Part shown: in pieces, positions 34,617 to 46,160 of the stretch
Layout of the letters: every line of letters starts with the position of its first letter
Position numbering within the stretch: the first letter of the stretch is position 1
Assembly (NCBI GenBank): GCA_031841125.1
Contig: CM063107.1
Location: 68,521,814 to 68,585,813, forward strand
From: Acanthococcus lagerstroemiae
Taxonomy: Eukaryota; Arthropoda; Insecta; Hemiptera; Eriococcidae
Length of the DNA: 64,000 nucleotides
Direction of reading: 5' to 3'
Notes under the pieces: model-generated
Told to the model about the DNA's origin: nothing
What the model saw: only the letters and a program-made list of their open reading frames with translations
Database searches by the model: none
Program-made: the position numbers and the translations under genes

Positions 34617-37129
34617 GCCGTATGTTCAAATCTGAGTTTAATGTTGGCATAATACATTAGTATCATCCAAGTCACTCTGTCAATACGAACTAAAGTTGTA
34701 TCAGTAAATGAATTTATATTATCAATATAAACTAATTTTTATTTTCAAATAATTCTTTTCTTTATGTATGATAATTTTCATATACTTAAACGTCTTATAT
34801 ATATAGTGTAGCTCAGTTCTGTTGAATAAGGAACATTAAATATCCAGACAAACTGATGTACTGCAATGATGGAATAATGAAATAGGTTAAGATTTTCTTA
34901 GTACAAACAAAATATTAAGCACAGAAGTTTTGTGCGGGAGGGAAAAGGGGAGGCTTAAAATTTTACCAACAACATCGAAATACTTTGGTTGACAAAAACC
35001 AAAATAATATAATGTGTCAGCGGATATGACCGTGTTCGGCGTTAAAGACCTCTAAAAAAATTTAAAAAGCGTGAACCATTTCGCTTTATGAATTTCGCAA
35101 AGCGAAAAAAAACAAAAAAACATGAGCACCAATTTTTATATTGACCATTTTGCTAATCGTTCCATATGTCTGAGTATGTATGTATTCTCGTTTTCCAGAT
35201 GTGGTGTTTATCATACTTTCTTATTGAAAAAAAAAGTTTTTTGTATTTTTCTCATGTATATACCTTTTTTTATTATTTAAAACAAAAACGTGTGTTTTAA
35301 AAGTTTTAAACAGCTGTTCGAATACGTCTTTTGCTGAGAAAAAAATGTTCTGCCTCCAGATTTCTTAAAATAAAAATAATAATAAAAAAACTCACTTTTT
35401 TAGATTTAAAGTCTAACTCCTCCCCCTGTCATCAAAAATGTTTTCCTTACCTCATTCACATCAGGCACTTTGAGTATTGATGGGCACTATCAATAGAGAC
35501 CGTTGATAGTATTAATAGGCTGAACTATCGGTAACTATTGATATGTTAATTTGCTGATAACAATAGACCTGCTAAACTTTTAAATACTATTAGGTATATT
35601 TAACAATAAACTAATAACTATTAATATATATATATTTTTTTCATTCATTCATTAAAGAGACACTTATTGCATAGTTACGCTATGGTTTATACATTTTTAA
35701 TTTTTTAATAGTAGTCCGTTTTTATTTTTTCGTCTTTTCCTTGCAAACCTCTGCAGTTTACATTTTAACCGTAAAAAAAAATCGATACTGCCGATAGTTT
35801 GTTGATACGTTCTACTACCGATAATATACGATAGTACTTCTGGCGACTGTCGATAGTCAATCCATCGATATAGCTTAATACTAGTTTTAATAAATTGTTT
35901 CAATCACTTTTGTTTTAAGACCTAAATTTGATCATCTCTCATGTAATAGATACATCTGAGCACACGGGTAGAGAAGTCATTCTAACAGTAGGTATTCCAC
36001 TAAATCTTTCTGTAGTTAGTAGATAAATACCCAAACAATTTTACAAAATTTTCTGGTTGTATGGTTCTTAATTTGGCGTTTCTATGACTTGCGTGCATGT
36101 TACGAGTATGTGCATATAACAGACAAAAACTTATCAAATATAACATTTTTCGGATTTGTAATTTTTTCTAAATTTTTACACATTACATTCCATTACTAAG
36201 TGTTACGATACTTCAGGTGGTCAATCGATTCGATTGGGAATGACATTTTTGCCTTTTTAGCTCTCGAACTCTTAGTCGAACGCATTACATCTTGAAACTT
36301 ATTTTGAAAATAGTTAAAATATGATTAGGTATCGATATAAATATGGCGCAGAAAATTTTTAGGAATGTAAATAGCAGTACTTTTAATAGGAATTTCTTGA
36401 ATTCTTTTTTGTTAATGAGAAAAAAAATTAAGGTTTCTCAACCTGGTTGATGGAAGCTAAAAAATCGAGAACGCAGAAAAAGTGCAGACTTCTGAAAACG
36501 ACTGAGCACGCACAGTAATGCGATACCACCCCAATTAGGTGACTGCAATTTGCAAAATTTGAAATTTTTTTGTTTTTAGTAAAAAAAAATTGAAATTGTA
36601 CAAGAGGTGGTGAGCTAATGCATTTAGTAACTGCAGTTAGCAAAATTAAAAATAATGTTACAATTTTTCTTTTCTTGCTTTAACATTTTAAAATTTTGGT
36701 TTTTAGTAAAAACTCCTCCCTCCTACCAAGATTTGAATACATTTTTCAAAGGTTAGTAAATATGGTAAATTTATTAGCCACTAATTAAAACTTTTACAAT
36801 TTTCTTTTTATTCATTCTGCTTTTTTCTTTTTTCTTTTTTTTTTTGACAATCTGGATTCAGTCTTAGTACATAGATGCATGCGTACAAAACTAAACTAGA
36901 AATACACACCACATTTCATAACCTGGCCATAACTTTTCGATGTCTAGACCGCTGGGTCGGATTTAAGAATGCCTTCGAAATATTTTTCAAAACGATCCAA
37001 GTAATTTCGGTATAGTTAGGGTGTGTATCAGAGAAAATAATTGTTTTGTATTGAGTTTCATTCTCAGAAGCTCTTGAAGCATTTTTCCCCCCGTAAATAT
37101 TAATTTATTCTGCAGTTCTATTTCGACAG
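34617..37129. other. Spacer between FAR-B and FAR-C
   Basis: AT-rich. A cluster of TATCGATA/ACTATCGG-like words lies at 35470-35870 in both orientations. No gene recognised; the promoter and first exon of the ancestral FAR-C would have been here. Confidence 0.45.
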
Positions 37130-37331
37130 ATTATGGAAGATAAAAGGCGAAATTCCGGCATTTTATGCACGTAATTCGGTGCTAATAACTGGGGCGACTG
37201 GCTTCATCGGAAGAGTTTTGATATGGAAATTACTCTATAATTGTCCGTTAATTGATAAAATTTACATTTTAGTCAGGCTAAAACGAGGAAATGACTCCGT
37301 AATACGAAGAATTGATTTGATCAAATGTCCA
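37130..37331 (+). pseudogene. FAR-C exon 1 remnant (frameshifted)
   Basis: ATG at 37133. One extra base relative to FAR-B within the first eight codons sends that frame into a TAA. The downstream frame is intact: [20 protein letters not shown], then KLLYNCPLIDKIYILVR. Donor GTGAGT at 37332 is conserved. A 111-bp SINE-like insertion lies 48 bp beyond the exon. Confidence 0.88.
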
Positions 37332-37379
37332 GTGAGTATCGTTCGTAATATTTCTACTTCCGTTATAGAAAAGTATTGT

Positions 37380-37490
37380 CCCTCCGGTCACTGATGCGAT
37401 ATACTCGAGAGGGTAGTTTCCGGGGCCGGAGGTGCGGTGTCTCAGGGGCCATTTTGGCACGCGTGCATCGCCATACGCCCCACCACACCA
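37380..37490 (-). mobile_element. Very short SINE-like element, copy 1 (111 bp)
   Basis: Flanked by a perfect 17-bp direct repeat (TTATAGAAAAGTATTGT, 37363-37379 and 37491-37507). On the - strand it reads GGCGTATGGCGATGCACGCG ... CTCTCGAGTATATCGCATC. Three further copies exist at 49972, 50611 and 55501. No poly-A tail and no full pol III promoter. It lies in the first intron of the FAR-C pseudogene. Confidence 0.8.
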
Positions 37491-37666
37491 TTATAGAAAA
37501 GTATTGTATCTACTGGTGGACTAAATCGATAGATTTGACTATCAACAATCACAAAAAGCACAATTGATACTTTCGATACAGAAATTATCAACAAACAGCC
37601 CCGTAGAGGGAAAAAGAGGACCTGGGGGAATTTCCACGGGCCCCTCTCCTTCCAGTTCAATTTGTT

Positions 37667-37853
37667 CATTTGTTAGATGGGAAAATAGGTATTACAAGCT
37701 ACGGGATATAGGAGGTTTCTTTCATGGTGTAATGAGTGATTGCTGATTTGATGTACAGTGTGATTGAAATTCGGGCCTTTTAAAAATATCGGGTCCCCTT
37801 GAAAGTCCGGACCCGGGGTATTTCCTCCCCCCCCCCTCGACAGGGTTGTTAAC
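37667..37853 (-). repeat. Dispersed repeat, FAR-C intron copy (inverted)
   Basis: GTTTCTTTCATGGTGTAATG, GGGCCTTTTAAAAATATCGG and CCCTCGACAGGGTT are the reverse of the 27120-27298 blocks; a C10 run is expanded here. Confidence 0.72.
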
Positions 37854-38099
37854 AGACTATCGATAAGATAGTTCTTCTGAAAGGTCAACTCCACAGATCT
37901 TTCAAGAAATAAAATAGAAAAAAAAACAACAAAAAAACACTGATTTTAGAAAACTATTGACCGTTTTTTCAAGCGGGGCGCAGGAATTTTGAGCTCATCA
38001 GGGCCAGATAAAAAGCTGATGAGATTTTTGAAATCATTTACCGAGAAAACTCCATTCTAATTATCGATGAGATTTTCTGTCAACTATGCCAGACTTCTG

Positions 38100-38800
38100 A
38101 TATATCAGAAGTGAAGTAACTATCAAGGACATTATCAACAATTATCAACAACATTGAGTGCCGTCTATCAAAACTGATCAGCAATGTTGATCATCAATAA
38201 TAATCAACGAGCCTTATTGATTATTGTTGATTTCAATTTCTTCCATTATTCTACTCTGCACTAAGAGTATCAGCTATACTTAAGCAATACCTTTTCGATT
38301 ATTAATGCTCATGATAATTAAAGGAATTGATAGTCAAAATAATTAAAACGCGATTTAGAGATATGTCAACAAATATAAATATCAATTTACAACTTTACTT
38401 TTGCTTACAAACACTTGTTTACATGTCAACAGCTTATTGTTGTAATGAAAAACTGATCAAGGAACAGGTGTATCCGCTGAATATAGATGGCCGTGCTTTA
38501 CTGAACCTCTGATGCAGTGTCTTCCATCAGAAATGCTGAATAAGAGAGCATCTGAGTGAGCAGAACACAGCAGTATTTGATTTTCCCTACCCCAAATAAG
38601 GTCGGTTCTGTTGCAAAAGGTAATAAAAGTAGTTCGTCATTATGCCTCGGATATTGACGCATCAATGAACTACAGTCAGTACCTGATTATCAACAAATTG
38701 TTGATATGCGCTGCTAGCGCTTTTAGCGACAACCCAAGAAGAGCTTTTGAACGAGCAAAAGTAATAATAAAGATAATCAACAATACGTTGATTTTCAACA
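38100..38800 (+). repeat. Cluster of TTATCAACA / TGTTGATAA words
   Basis: At least eight occurrences in both orientations around FAR-C exon 3 (for example ATTATCAACAATTATCAACA near 38131, TTATCAACAAATTGTTGATA near 38688). Origin unknown. Confidence 0.45.
38411..38555 (+). pseudogene. FAR-C exon 3 remnant
   Basis: TLVYMSTAYCCNEKLIKEQ aligns with FAR-B exon 3. The base pair expected to be AG just upstream reads AA (38409-38410), so the acceptor is lost. A 2-nt insertion produces a TGA after ALLNL; past it, the shifted frame continues LMQCLPSEMLNK, matching [16 protein letters not shown]. Donor GTGAGC at 38556. Confidence 0.85.
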
Positions 38801-41800
38801 TTCATTAACACAGTTAATCTATATGATCACAAAATGCGATTTTGGAATATATCAACCAGATACACAGAAAACTGTAGATACACCACATAACTGCGTATAA
38901 TAACTGTAAAATAAGCATTAACTAAAGGAAATCAATAAAACAAAAAGGGAAGCTGATAACCATATATAACCTACTGATAACAATGAATTAACTATATTCA
39001 TTGAATAACCATAGCCAATAACTAACCCTTAATGGATGACGAAATTTCCCGTCACATTTTATTACTGATTATTTTAGGTACCATAAATCGGGGTTACTTT
39101 ACATTTGCGGGGTAACTTTACACAGTACCTGTTTTTACCGCATTAACGAGGAGAACTGTACCCTCTACAAAAAAAGGAACATTGATTTTGTGGTCTCATT
39201 GTGTTCCTGGATGTTTACTCGATCAGGTTTTAGCAGCAGAACACAGGTATCTTCTGATTTTTAGAAAATGTTTATGTGAGGTATAAAGGCTCAATGTTAC
39301 AACATCCTCACTCACGCAAAACTCGCACCGAAAATATAATTTTTGAAATGTTCACTTTTTTACCATTTCATCCAGCCCCGTAGCTAAGGCTGGCAAGGGC
39401 GCCGCCCTGGCTAGTAAGTACCCTAATACATTCTCAAAAAAATTGTTTTTTAATTAATAATAATAATAATAATAATAATAATGAAACAGAAACAGTTAAA
39501 AGTTTAAAAAAATTTGTTGTACCTTTATAGCTCATCTGGTTGAATAACCAAATGCCCTGGTACACATAAATGGTTAGCTACAGGCCGAATTTCATCATTT
39601 CCAATATGGAATCATGCTTTTGATTGGATACTTATAGCACTGATTTTTAGGGTGTTTGCCGCACGGAGCGCTGCAAGCAAACACCCTATTGCAATAGAAT
39701 TTTCATTTTTTCTCTTTAAATACGACTGAATTGTTTACAGCTCATAGTTCAGTTTTAGCTCAGTTGCCTTCTCTGTCAACTGCTGCGTGCGGCCATCTAT
39801 CAATAAGTCCGTTTACTATTATGAATGTATCCTGTGCGCGCTTATGATTTACAAATGCACCTTGTTTACATTTTATTTCGTGATTTTGTATTTTACTCAT
39901 GACAGTATTGCGCGATTCGTACTTTTCTACAAAAGGAACCATTTCCTCAAAGAAAGTGAAGACATTAACTGGATTTAGAAGAGGTAAGTGTATTGTTTGT
40001 TTGTATGAAATGGGTTCTCAGTTGAATTAGCCTATAGGTAATGTATTTGAATTGAACCAAGTACATGCAACATTCTGTGCTACTCTTATCAGGAAATTTT
40101 CCGAGGAGTAATGCGATGTGAGTTATATATCTCAAAAATATGTTAGCAGTATTAAGTAAGTGGTAATTTTGGTATTCTATTTCAGGTCTTTCACAAATAT
40201 TTTGTTTCTTGTTTGACTATTTACCTTTGTCTTTTTGTTATCAGGAACGAAGAATCATCCAAAACCATCAACATGCCTTCAACCACAAATTTGAACTTCT
40301 ATTATAATCGTGTAGCGGAATTAACAAAAAACATGAATAAATAATTGGCAGATCACGTTTTGTTTTTGAAATGAAAGATTATCTTTCTCGTATTCGAACA
40401 GTTCACGAATATTTCACGCGTTGTGTGACCAGTAGTGGAGCGTGGAGCTAATGTCTTTGCATCTTATAAACATTGTAATGAGGAGTAAGAACACATTAAT
40501 GTGCGTTTTCTGAAGCCAGAACACAACTTTATTTGAATCAAAGTAAAATTCCTCGTTTATTTGAATTGAAATAAAATTCCTGTCCCTCTTTGAATTATTA
40601 TCAGCAGTTTTATCAGTTCATATTCATTGAAACTCGTGTATCTGAAATTTGTTGGATTTATGTCCTTCGAATTTATTTGTCTTGTAAAGGTAAAGTGTTT
40701 GATTTCTGCTTGCTGCTTGGAATGAATTAAACGGAAAATGGAAATGTATTGATCTGATCAATGTCTGCTGCGTGATTGCAGTCTGCAGCTTCACAGTTTG
40801 AAGCCCTGAACTTCCATGATGTGCGTGTAGCATCATCAGCTTTTATGTTCGGGGGGGGGGGGGAGAAGACATTAGTGACGTCAAATCACCATTCGCTTAT
40901 CAAAAAATACCTATTCTACACTAGCGCTTCTACAATTTGCACAGTCCCAATGGCAAACACCCTGTTACTACCTCACAATCCACAAGGTAGCTTGTTAAGT
41001 TTTCAAGAATTAAGAGATACCTATGATTCCTTGTTGGATGTTTCCCAGGACTGAGAGAGTTACGCTCCCACAGTTCGCACAAATCATACAATGAATAATC
41101 CAGCTCTGAAAAACACAATATGAATGGATCTGTGATCACAGAAGTATTGCGGCTGATATAGAAAACAATAAGCACAGAGATTAACACTAAATCTGCTGAA
41201 ATGGAGTAGACAGTGAAAGATCAATGAGAGATGAGAGAGACGCATACACTGAATCTGCAATACTACCAAATGATGAAACCTCAGCTTATCTATCTTTTTC
41301 ATAAACAGGTACACGTGTAATTAATACTTAGATATAGATGAGGTATACACGGCAGGTACATAATAATAAAAATTTTAAAACAAGTGCTATACGTACAGCG
41401 TGAATAGATGATAAAGGCAAAATGTTCATGAAGTTCTGGAGTTAACCATAAAACAGACCAGCATTTTCATAATAATCAAGGTACCTACCTACTAATGATA
41501 AAACAATCCAAAATATTCTTACAGTTACAATACTCACGCAGACAACATTTGTTAAAACAGAATCGGCATGCTAGTCTATTTTGGTTTATCTATAAAATCC
41601 GCCATAAGTGTTACCCAATGCTATTTAGCTTTTAGCTGCGTGATATTTGACAGAATATGGTTAAATATTAAATTTAAAAACTTTAAAAAATGTTAGATTT
41701 GCAACTTTTACTTTACTTAACATGATGTTGAAATTACCCATTTGCATATAATACTTATATACTTACATGTTATGTCGTTTACAGTAAACCATGACTAATG

Positions 41801-41828
41801 ATAGCCATTCTGTTACTTTTTGATCAAG
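38556..41828 (+). other. Region of missing FAR-C exons 4 and 5
   Basis: AT-rich DNA with (AAT)n and a G13 run near 40851. An 11-bp hairpin AGGGTGTTTGC...GCAAACACCCT lies near 39650. No sequence resembling the YTFSK or EPFKGWVDN exons was found. Confidence 0.5.
39455..39482 (+). repeat. (AAT)n microsatellite
   Basis: About nine uninterrupted ATA/AAT units. Confidence 0.9.
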
Positions 41829-42073
41829 TAAAATTCCAATTTACAACATGGCTTTAAGTGAAACTGAAAAGGTAACTTTGGAACAATTTCAAGTTATCTG
41901 CAGGAACATTTCTAACCTAGTTCCAATGGATAACATGCTGCGGTATTCGTCACACGGTGTTATAGAATAAAGAAATGAATACATATTCCGAATTGAACAT
42001 TTTCGTTACCACTTTTTACCTGCTGTTATCATTGATTTCATTCTGTTATTGTTGAGGAAAAAACGATTTAGGT
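41829..42073 (+). pseudogene. FAR-C exon 6 remnant with in-frame stop
   Basis: KIPIYNMALSETEKVTLEQF aligns with [24 protein letters not shown]. An in-frame TAA sits at 41968-41970, after which [20 protein letters not shown] matches the start of the FAR_C domain. The end is set by homology with FAR-B; the expected donor GT is not intact there. Confidence 0.82.
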
Positions 42074-42111
42074 TTGGGTAATGTTCTCAGGTTACTACAT
42101 TAACAACTACA

Positions 42112-42312
42112 CAGGGACGTACCGAAGAGTTTTTCGGGGGGGGGGGGGGGGAATTGTGAAAGTCCCAACTGACGCAACTCAGAATTCCCGAGTATCAAAG
42201 CAAAAAAAAAAAACGTTTAATTTGTTGGATTTTCCCAACTGCTGAGTAAAAAATTCCTACCAGGGGGAGGGGGGTGTAAGTTGCTCCCTGCCCCTCTGTC
42301 GGTACGTCCCTG
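42112..42312. mobile_element. hAT-like element, CAGGGACGTACC family, copy 2
   Basis: Termini CAGGGACGTACCGA on both sides; duplication CAACTACA/CAACTATA (42104-42111, 42313-42320). The interior is the reverse complement of the 7033-7247 element (shared CCCAACTGCTGAGTAAAAAA and AATTGTGAAAGTCCCAACTG). It sits between exons 6 and 7 of FAR-C. Confidence 0.86.
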
Positions 42313-42960
42313 CAACTATAGAGTTACAGCATAGAGTAATGTTTGTGGCTGGATACTTATTAGATCAGTAAGCAGTAAGGCGGGTAACACAAAAGTCGAA
42401 TAGTAAAATTTGAAAGACAAGCAATAAATTCTGAAATAAGTATTTCCCTAAATGAAGCAATAGTATTTGTTGATAGGTACTGTAACTGATGTTATTCAAT
42501 CTGCCGCCCAAACTAATGCTATCAAAAATGTCCTCGGAAAAGGACTTGAAACTAGGTTCTTATAAGATCTCTGTTCTGCAAGACGTTTCAAAATGGGTAT
42601 TACCACAATTTATTCAAGTGACAAAAACACGAAACTGGCGCCCAACAAGGGTCAAAATTTTGTATCATTTTTTCTTCTTTTTTTTTTCTCTTTTATTAAA
42701 TTAACACCAACAAAATGATGCGACCAATTAATTTCTGTATACCAGCACCCATCGTTCAAACCGATGTTGTTCTGTAATCATGCCTTTCAAGTTGACTGAA
42801 AAAGTTTGCAGTGATACACCTACTGAATGCTTTCAAATTTGATTCCCTAGTTGGGCCTGTTTCTTCAAGGGAGAATACTCTTCATGGAGGCCGAAAATGT
42901 GTCTAGAAGGTCGTATCCCTATTTGCGAACATCCTAATTGAAACGATTATTTGATTGCAG

Positions 42961-43234
42961 TATAATGCGCATGCACAAAAAATTATCCAGTGGACTCACA
43001 CAATTGATGTACTTCAGCTGACGACAATGGAATTTTCAAATTGATAATATCATACTTACATTTAAAAAAAAAAAAAAAAATGAATGAAACTGATAGAAAA
43101 ACATTTCCTGTAACAGTCAAAGGATTTGACTGGAATGAACAGCTTCCTCAGATGATTATGGTAGCGAAGAAATACATATTTAAAGAAGAAGACGCAGAGA
43201 ACAATTAATGGAAACGCAAAATAGAAATGAATAT
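42961..43234 (+). pseudogene. FAR-C exon 7 remnant
   Basis: IMRMHKKLSSGLTQLMYFS is followed by TGA where FAR-B has Arg (YFSRLQW). Then come RQWNFQIDN, a 17-nt A run encoding Lys, and FPVTVKGFDW and AKKYIFKEED. A second in-frame TAA follows AENN. Acceptor TTGCAG and a GTATGT donor remain. Confidence 0.85.
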
Positions 43235-43383
43235 GTATGTACAGTGTACACGCTGTTTCATATTTTTCTGCAATTATAGGTACTAACTTTGTTTTGTCGA
43301 GCTTAGAGACTTATACACAACTAATTTTCCTAAAGTATGTAGATACATGCACTATCGTAATTCACTGATAGTTTGCTTTACAG

Positions 43384-43492
43384 ACTGTATGGTTTCAAAA
43401 TCGCCGTCACTATCCTATTCTACATACTTTCACTCAAGCTGTTTTGTATAGCAATCAGTCGCATAGTAGGCCTACTACACAGAGAAGTGTAA
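43384..43492 (+). pseudogene. FAR-C terminal exon 8
   Basis: After TTTACAG: LYGFKIAVTILFYILSLKLF, ending with TAA at 43490-43492. This exon is undamaged and seven residues longer than that of FAR-B. An AATAAA lies at 43573-43578. Confidence 0.85.
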
Positions 43493-43499
43493 AATGGAA

Positions 43500-45480
43500 T
43501 TCTCAATGTGGAAGTGTGAACCTCAGTATGAAGAAGATACTTTCCTCACGAGAATTAATCTTGTACTCTTATAATAAACTCTTGTACATAAGAATCTGCT
43601 ATAGGAAAACAGATAAGAAGCACCCAATTTTCTGAATTACTGTGCTGCCATGGATCGTGTATATTAAATAGCGAGGCCTTTACATTTGTTACTAGTGAAA
43701 TCATCATTTATCAATGAAAATAATGCTAAAACTTTATCAGCAATCGTGCAAACATCTTCCAGAAGAAAGACGACAAAGGAAGTGAAAAAGATAATCATAC
43801 GGGTGCACAATCAGCAATTGAAATTTCAAAGAAATATCATTCTGGATATTATTCCACAATAAATGTTTAAGCTTTTTAGAAAACGTCGCTCCACCCTAAT
43901 GCTGATGCACAATTCTTTACACCTGACATAGAGGGTCATTTCGATACCTTAGGTCAGAAGGCCCCTTGTCCATTTTCCCCCCACAATGATAGGCTATGTT
44001 CAGTGACACGACAGTTGATAACATGTAGCATCGTCCATTGATTATAGTAAAGAAAATAAACATTGGCCCTTTTGGACCGAAGGTACAGAACTTGCAGATT
44101 TCGTGTTCGTATACAGTGGCTATTGCGCCTGCAGAGTTTCAGTTATGCAACTGTAACGACATTTTTTGTAGTGAAAAAAGTAATTGGTGAACGAGAACCA
44201 GAAATTGCCCAAAACTTCAAATACAAAACGGCGTCGATATTACGGCTGATTTAAAACAGGGTATCCTCAACAATGTGAAAAAACCAGTACCGTAAGGGTA
44301 CCTAAGTCAGTAATTTCTAAACGAATAATAGTAGATCGAAATGGGCAAAATTTATTCAATTTACCATTAATCGAATAAAATAATATTAAAAAAAAAGAAA
44401 AAGAAATACAAATTTGAATAATCTTCTTAGATCCTTTGTGGGATCTCAAAATTTAAAATAAGAGCTTAAGATAGACAGACATTGATTTACATTTCAGAAT
44501 TTTCGATGATTGCTATAAGTTCGAAGATGCGAAATTTGGGATTTGGTCCCATTTCATGGCCCCATAAACCAAAATACAAATCGAGCAATCGAACTAAAGA
44601 GTTTTGTGATCACTGAGTTCAAACTTTCAGATCGTAGTTATCTGATCCCATTCGTTACTCCAAGTCGCAAATTAATAAATGAGTCATTGTTTCATTTTTA
44701 TTATTTCCGATGTATTCAATTGTTAAAAAATTTTGAGAATCGTTAAAAAGTGATTGTCAGGGACAGTATGTGATTTTTTAGAGATCGAACGAACTACGTA
44801 TTGAAATTAGAGTTTTTTCACGTTAATTAACTGGCACTAAGAACTTGGACTGGATTCAATTTTTGAGTCAAATGACAATTTTTGTAATCTCAAGAGGAAT
44901 ATGCTCATAAATGAGCTTTGCAATAATCGTAATTCAACATCCGAAGACCAAGAATTGACAAAAATTGAATAAATTCACAATGCCGAGTAACTTATTAACA
45001 CGTTTGTGAATACAATACATATAAATGCTTTCTTGTTCGAGATGTCAATTATTGACATTTAGATTACCAGATGCATCGTCAGCGAAGTAACGAATTTAAA
45101 TTTGAAAAAGATTTCTACTGTTGATAAAAATGGAAACATGACAGTAACGGGGTTAAAAAAAAATCATTGCAGCAGGAGCACGTTATAAAATTTGTTATTT
45201 TAAAAATTGATCGATATTGTCTCGGTTAATCCCCACAGTTTCTGCATTCATTCTCCACGAAACATCCATAAAAGTATACCCTAACCTATTATAGCTGATT
45301 ATATGAAGAAAAAAAAAATCAGCTAAAACCGTAATTCTGATAGTTAGTTCCCACAATTTTGAGAGATTAGGTACACAATTTTTGTCCATTTTGGGCTCTC
45401 ATTTTAAATGTCATGTTCCTACAAGGAGTCAATCAAAAATTTAACATTATACAAACTCATCGGTTCCGCAACTAATTTCT
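43500..45480. other. No feature recognised
   Basis: AT-rich DNA downstream of FAR-C; short frames only. Confidence 0.4.
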
Positions 45481-46160
45481 TGATCTCACTTAATTGAACT
45501 TTTCTCAACTCGAATTAATTCTTCCCATTTTGGGGGTGAAATTTAAAATACAGAAAACAAATCTGAGTCGGGTAGAAAATCTGATGAGATTTTCGAAAAC
45601 AGAGACACAAAGTACGCCGTCATTTCAACAATTATTAGAGGTCCTAAGGGGAAGTCAATTTGACCCATTTCAAATGCGAAATTCGAAGTTTGGATCTAGC
45701 GATCGCAGTTCAGGGGAGTTGAAGGGACAGCTATCGCCTCGAAAAAAATTCAGGAAGCAATGCCCTTAGGAAAATTTGTTCTCAGTAAAAATCTGTTAAT
45801 ACTAAATCCTAGAGTTGTTGAGGAGGGGGTGCAAGCGTAAAATGTGTGGAGAATCATTCATCTCCCCCCCCCCACACATACACACACAAAGATGTAGTAA
45901 TAATTCAGTTTTTTTCTTCCCTTCTAAACTTATCCAAAAAATGTTAGGAAATAATGTCAAAAAATCTGGTGACCAAGTCGGGTTTTCTGATGAAAAGTCT
46001 GATGGAATTTTCGAATTAAGTTACCAAAAGAAGCTCCCACAATAATATGTTACTCAATTACAAAAATCAATTTAATTTTGCCATTTCAGAAGTCATATGT
46101 ATTTTAGGTTTTTGGAACCAAATCAAGTTTCGACAAAAATCCAATAAAATTTTCAAATCG
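45480..46160 (+). repeat. Degenerate ~140-bp tandem repeats
   Basis: A word like AAGTCGGG-AAAATCTGATG-GATTTTCGAA occurs near 45563, 45975 and 46115; the intervals fit multiples of about 140 bp. Similar loosely repetitive DNA is visible at 31650-32100 and 50860-51500. Confidence 0.45.

Larger units (their letters stand above)
37130..43492 (+). pseudogene. Decayed fatty acyl-CoA reductase copy (FAR-C)
   Basis: Third FAR in the tandem array. Recognisable exons, numbered as in FAR-B: exon 1 (37130-37331), exon 3 (38411-38555), exon 6 (about 41829-42073), exon 7 (42961-43234), exon 8 (43384-43492). Exons 2, 4 and 5 were not found, so the catalytic YxxxK exon is missing. Lesions: +1 frameshift between the ATG and the Rossmann motif; lost AG acceptor and 2-nt insertion in exon 3; in-frame TAA in exon 6; in-frame TGA, an A17 run and a further in-frame stop in exon 7. 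It cannot encode a normal enzyme. The splice phases of the surviving exons agree with FAR-B, so it arose by DNA duplication and not retroposition. Confidence 0.88.

Noticed and set aside
39648..40972. AGGGTGTTTGCC and GGCAAACACCCTG as ends of a 1.3-kb element
   Set aside because: No matching target duplication, and the left word also pairs with a local hairpin 17 bp away.
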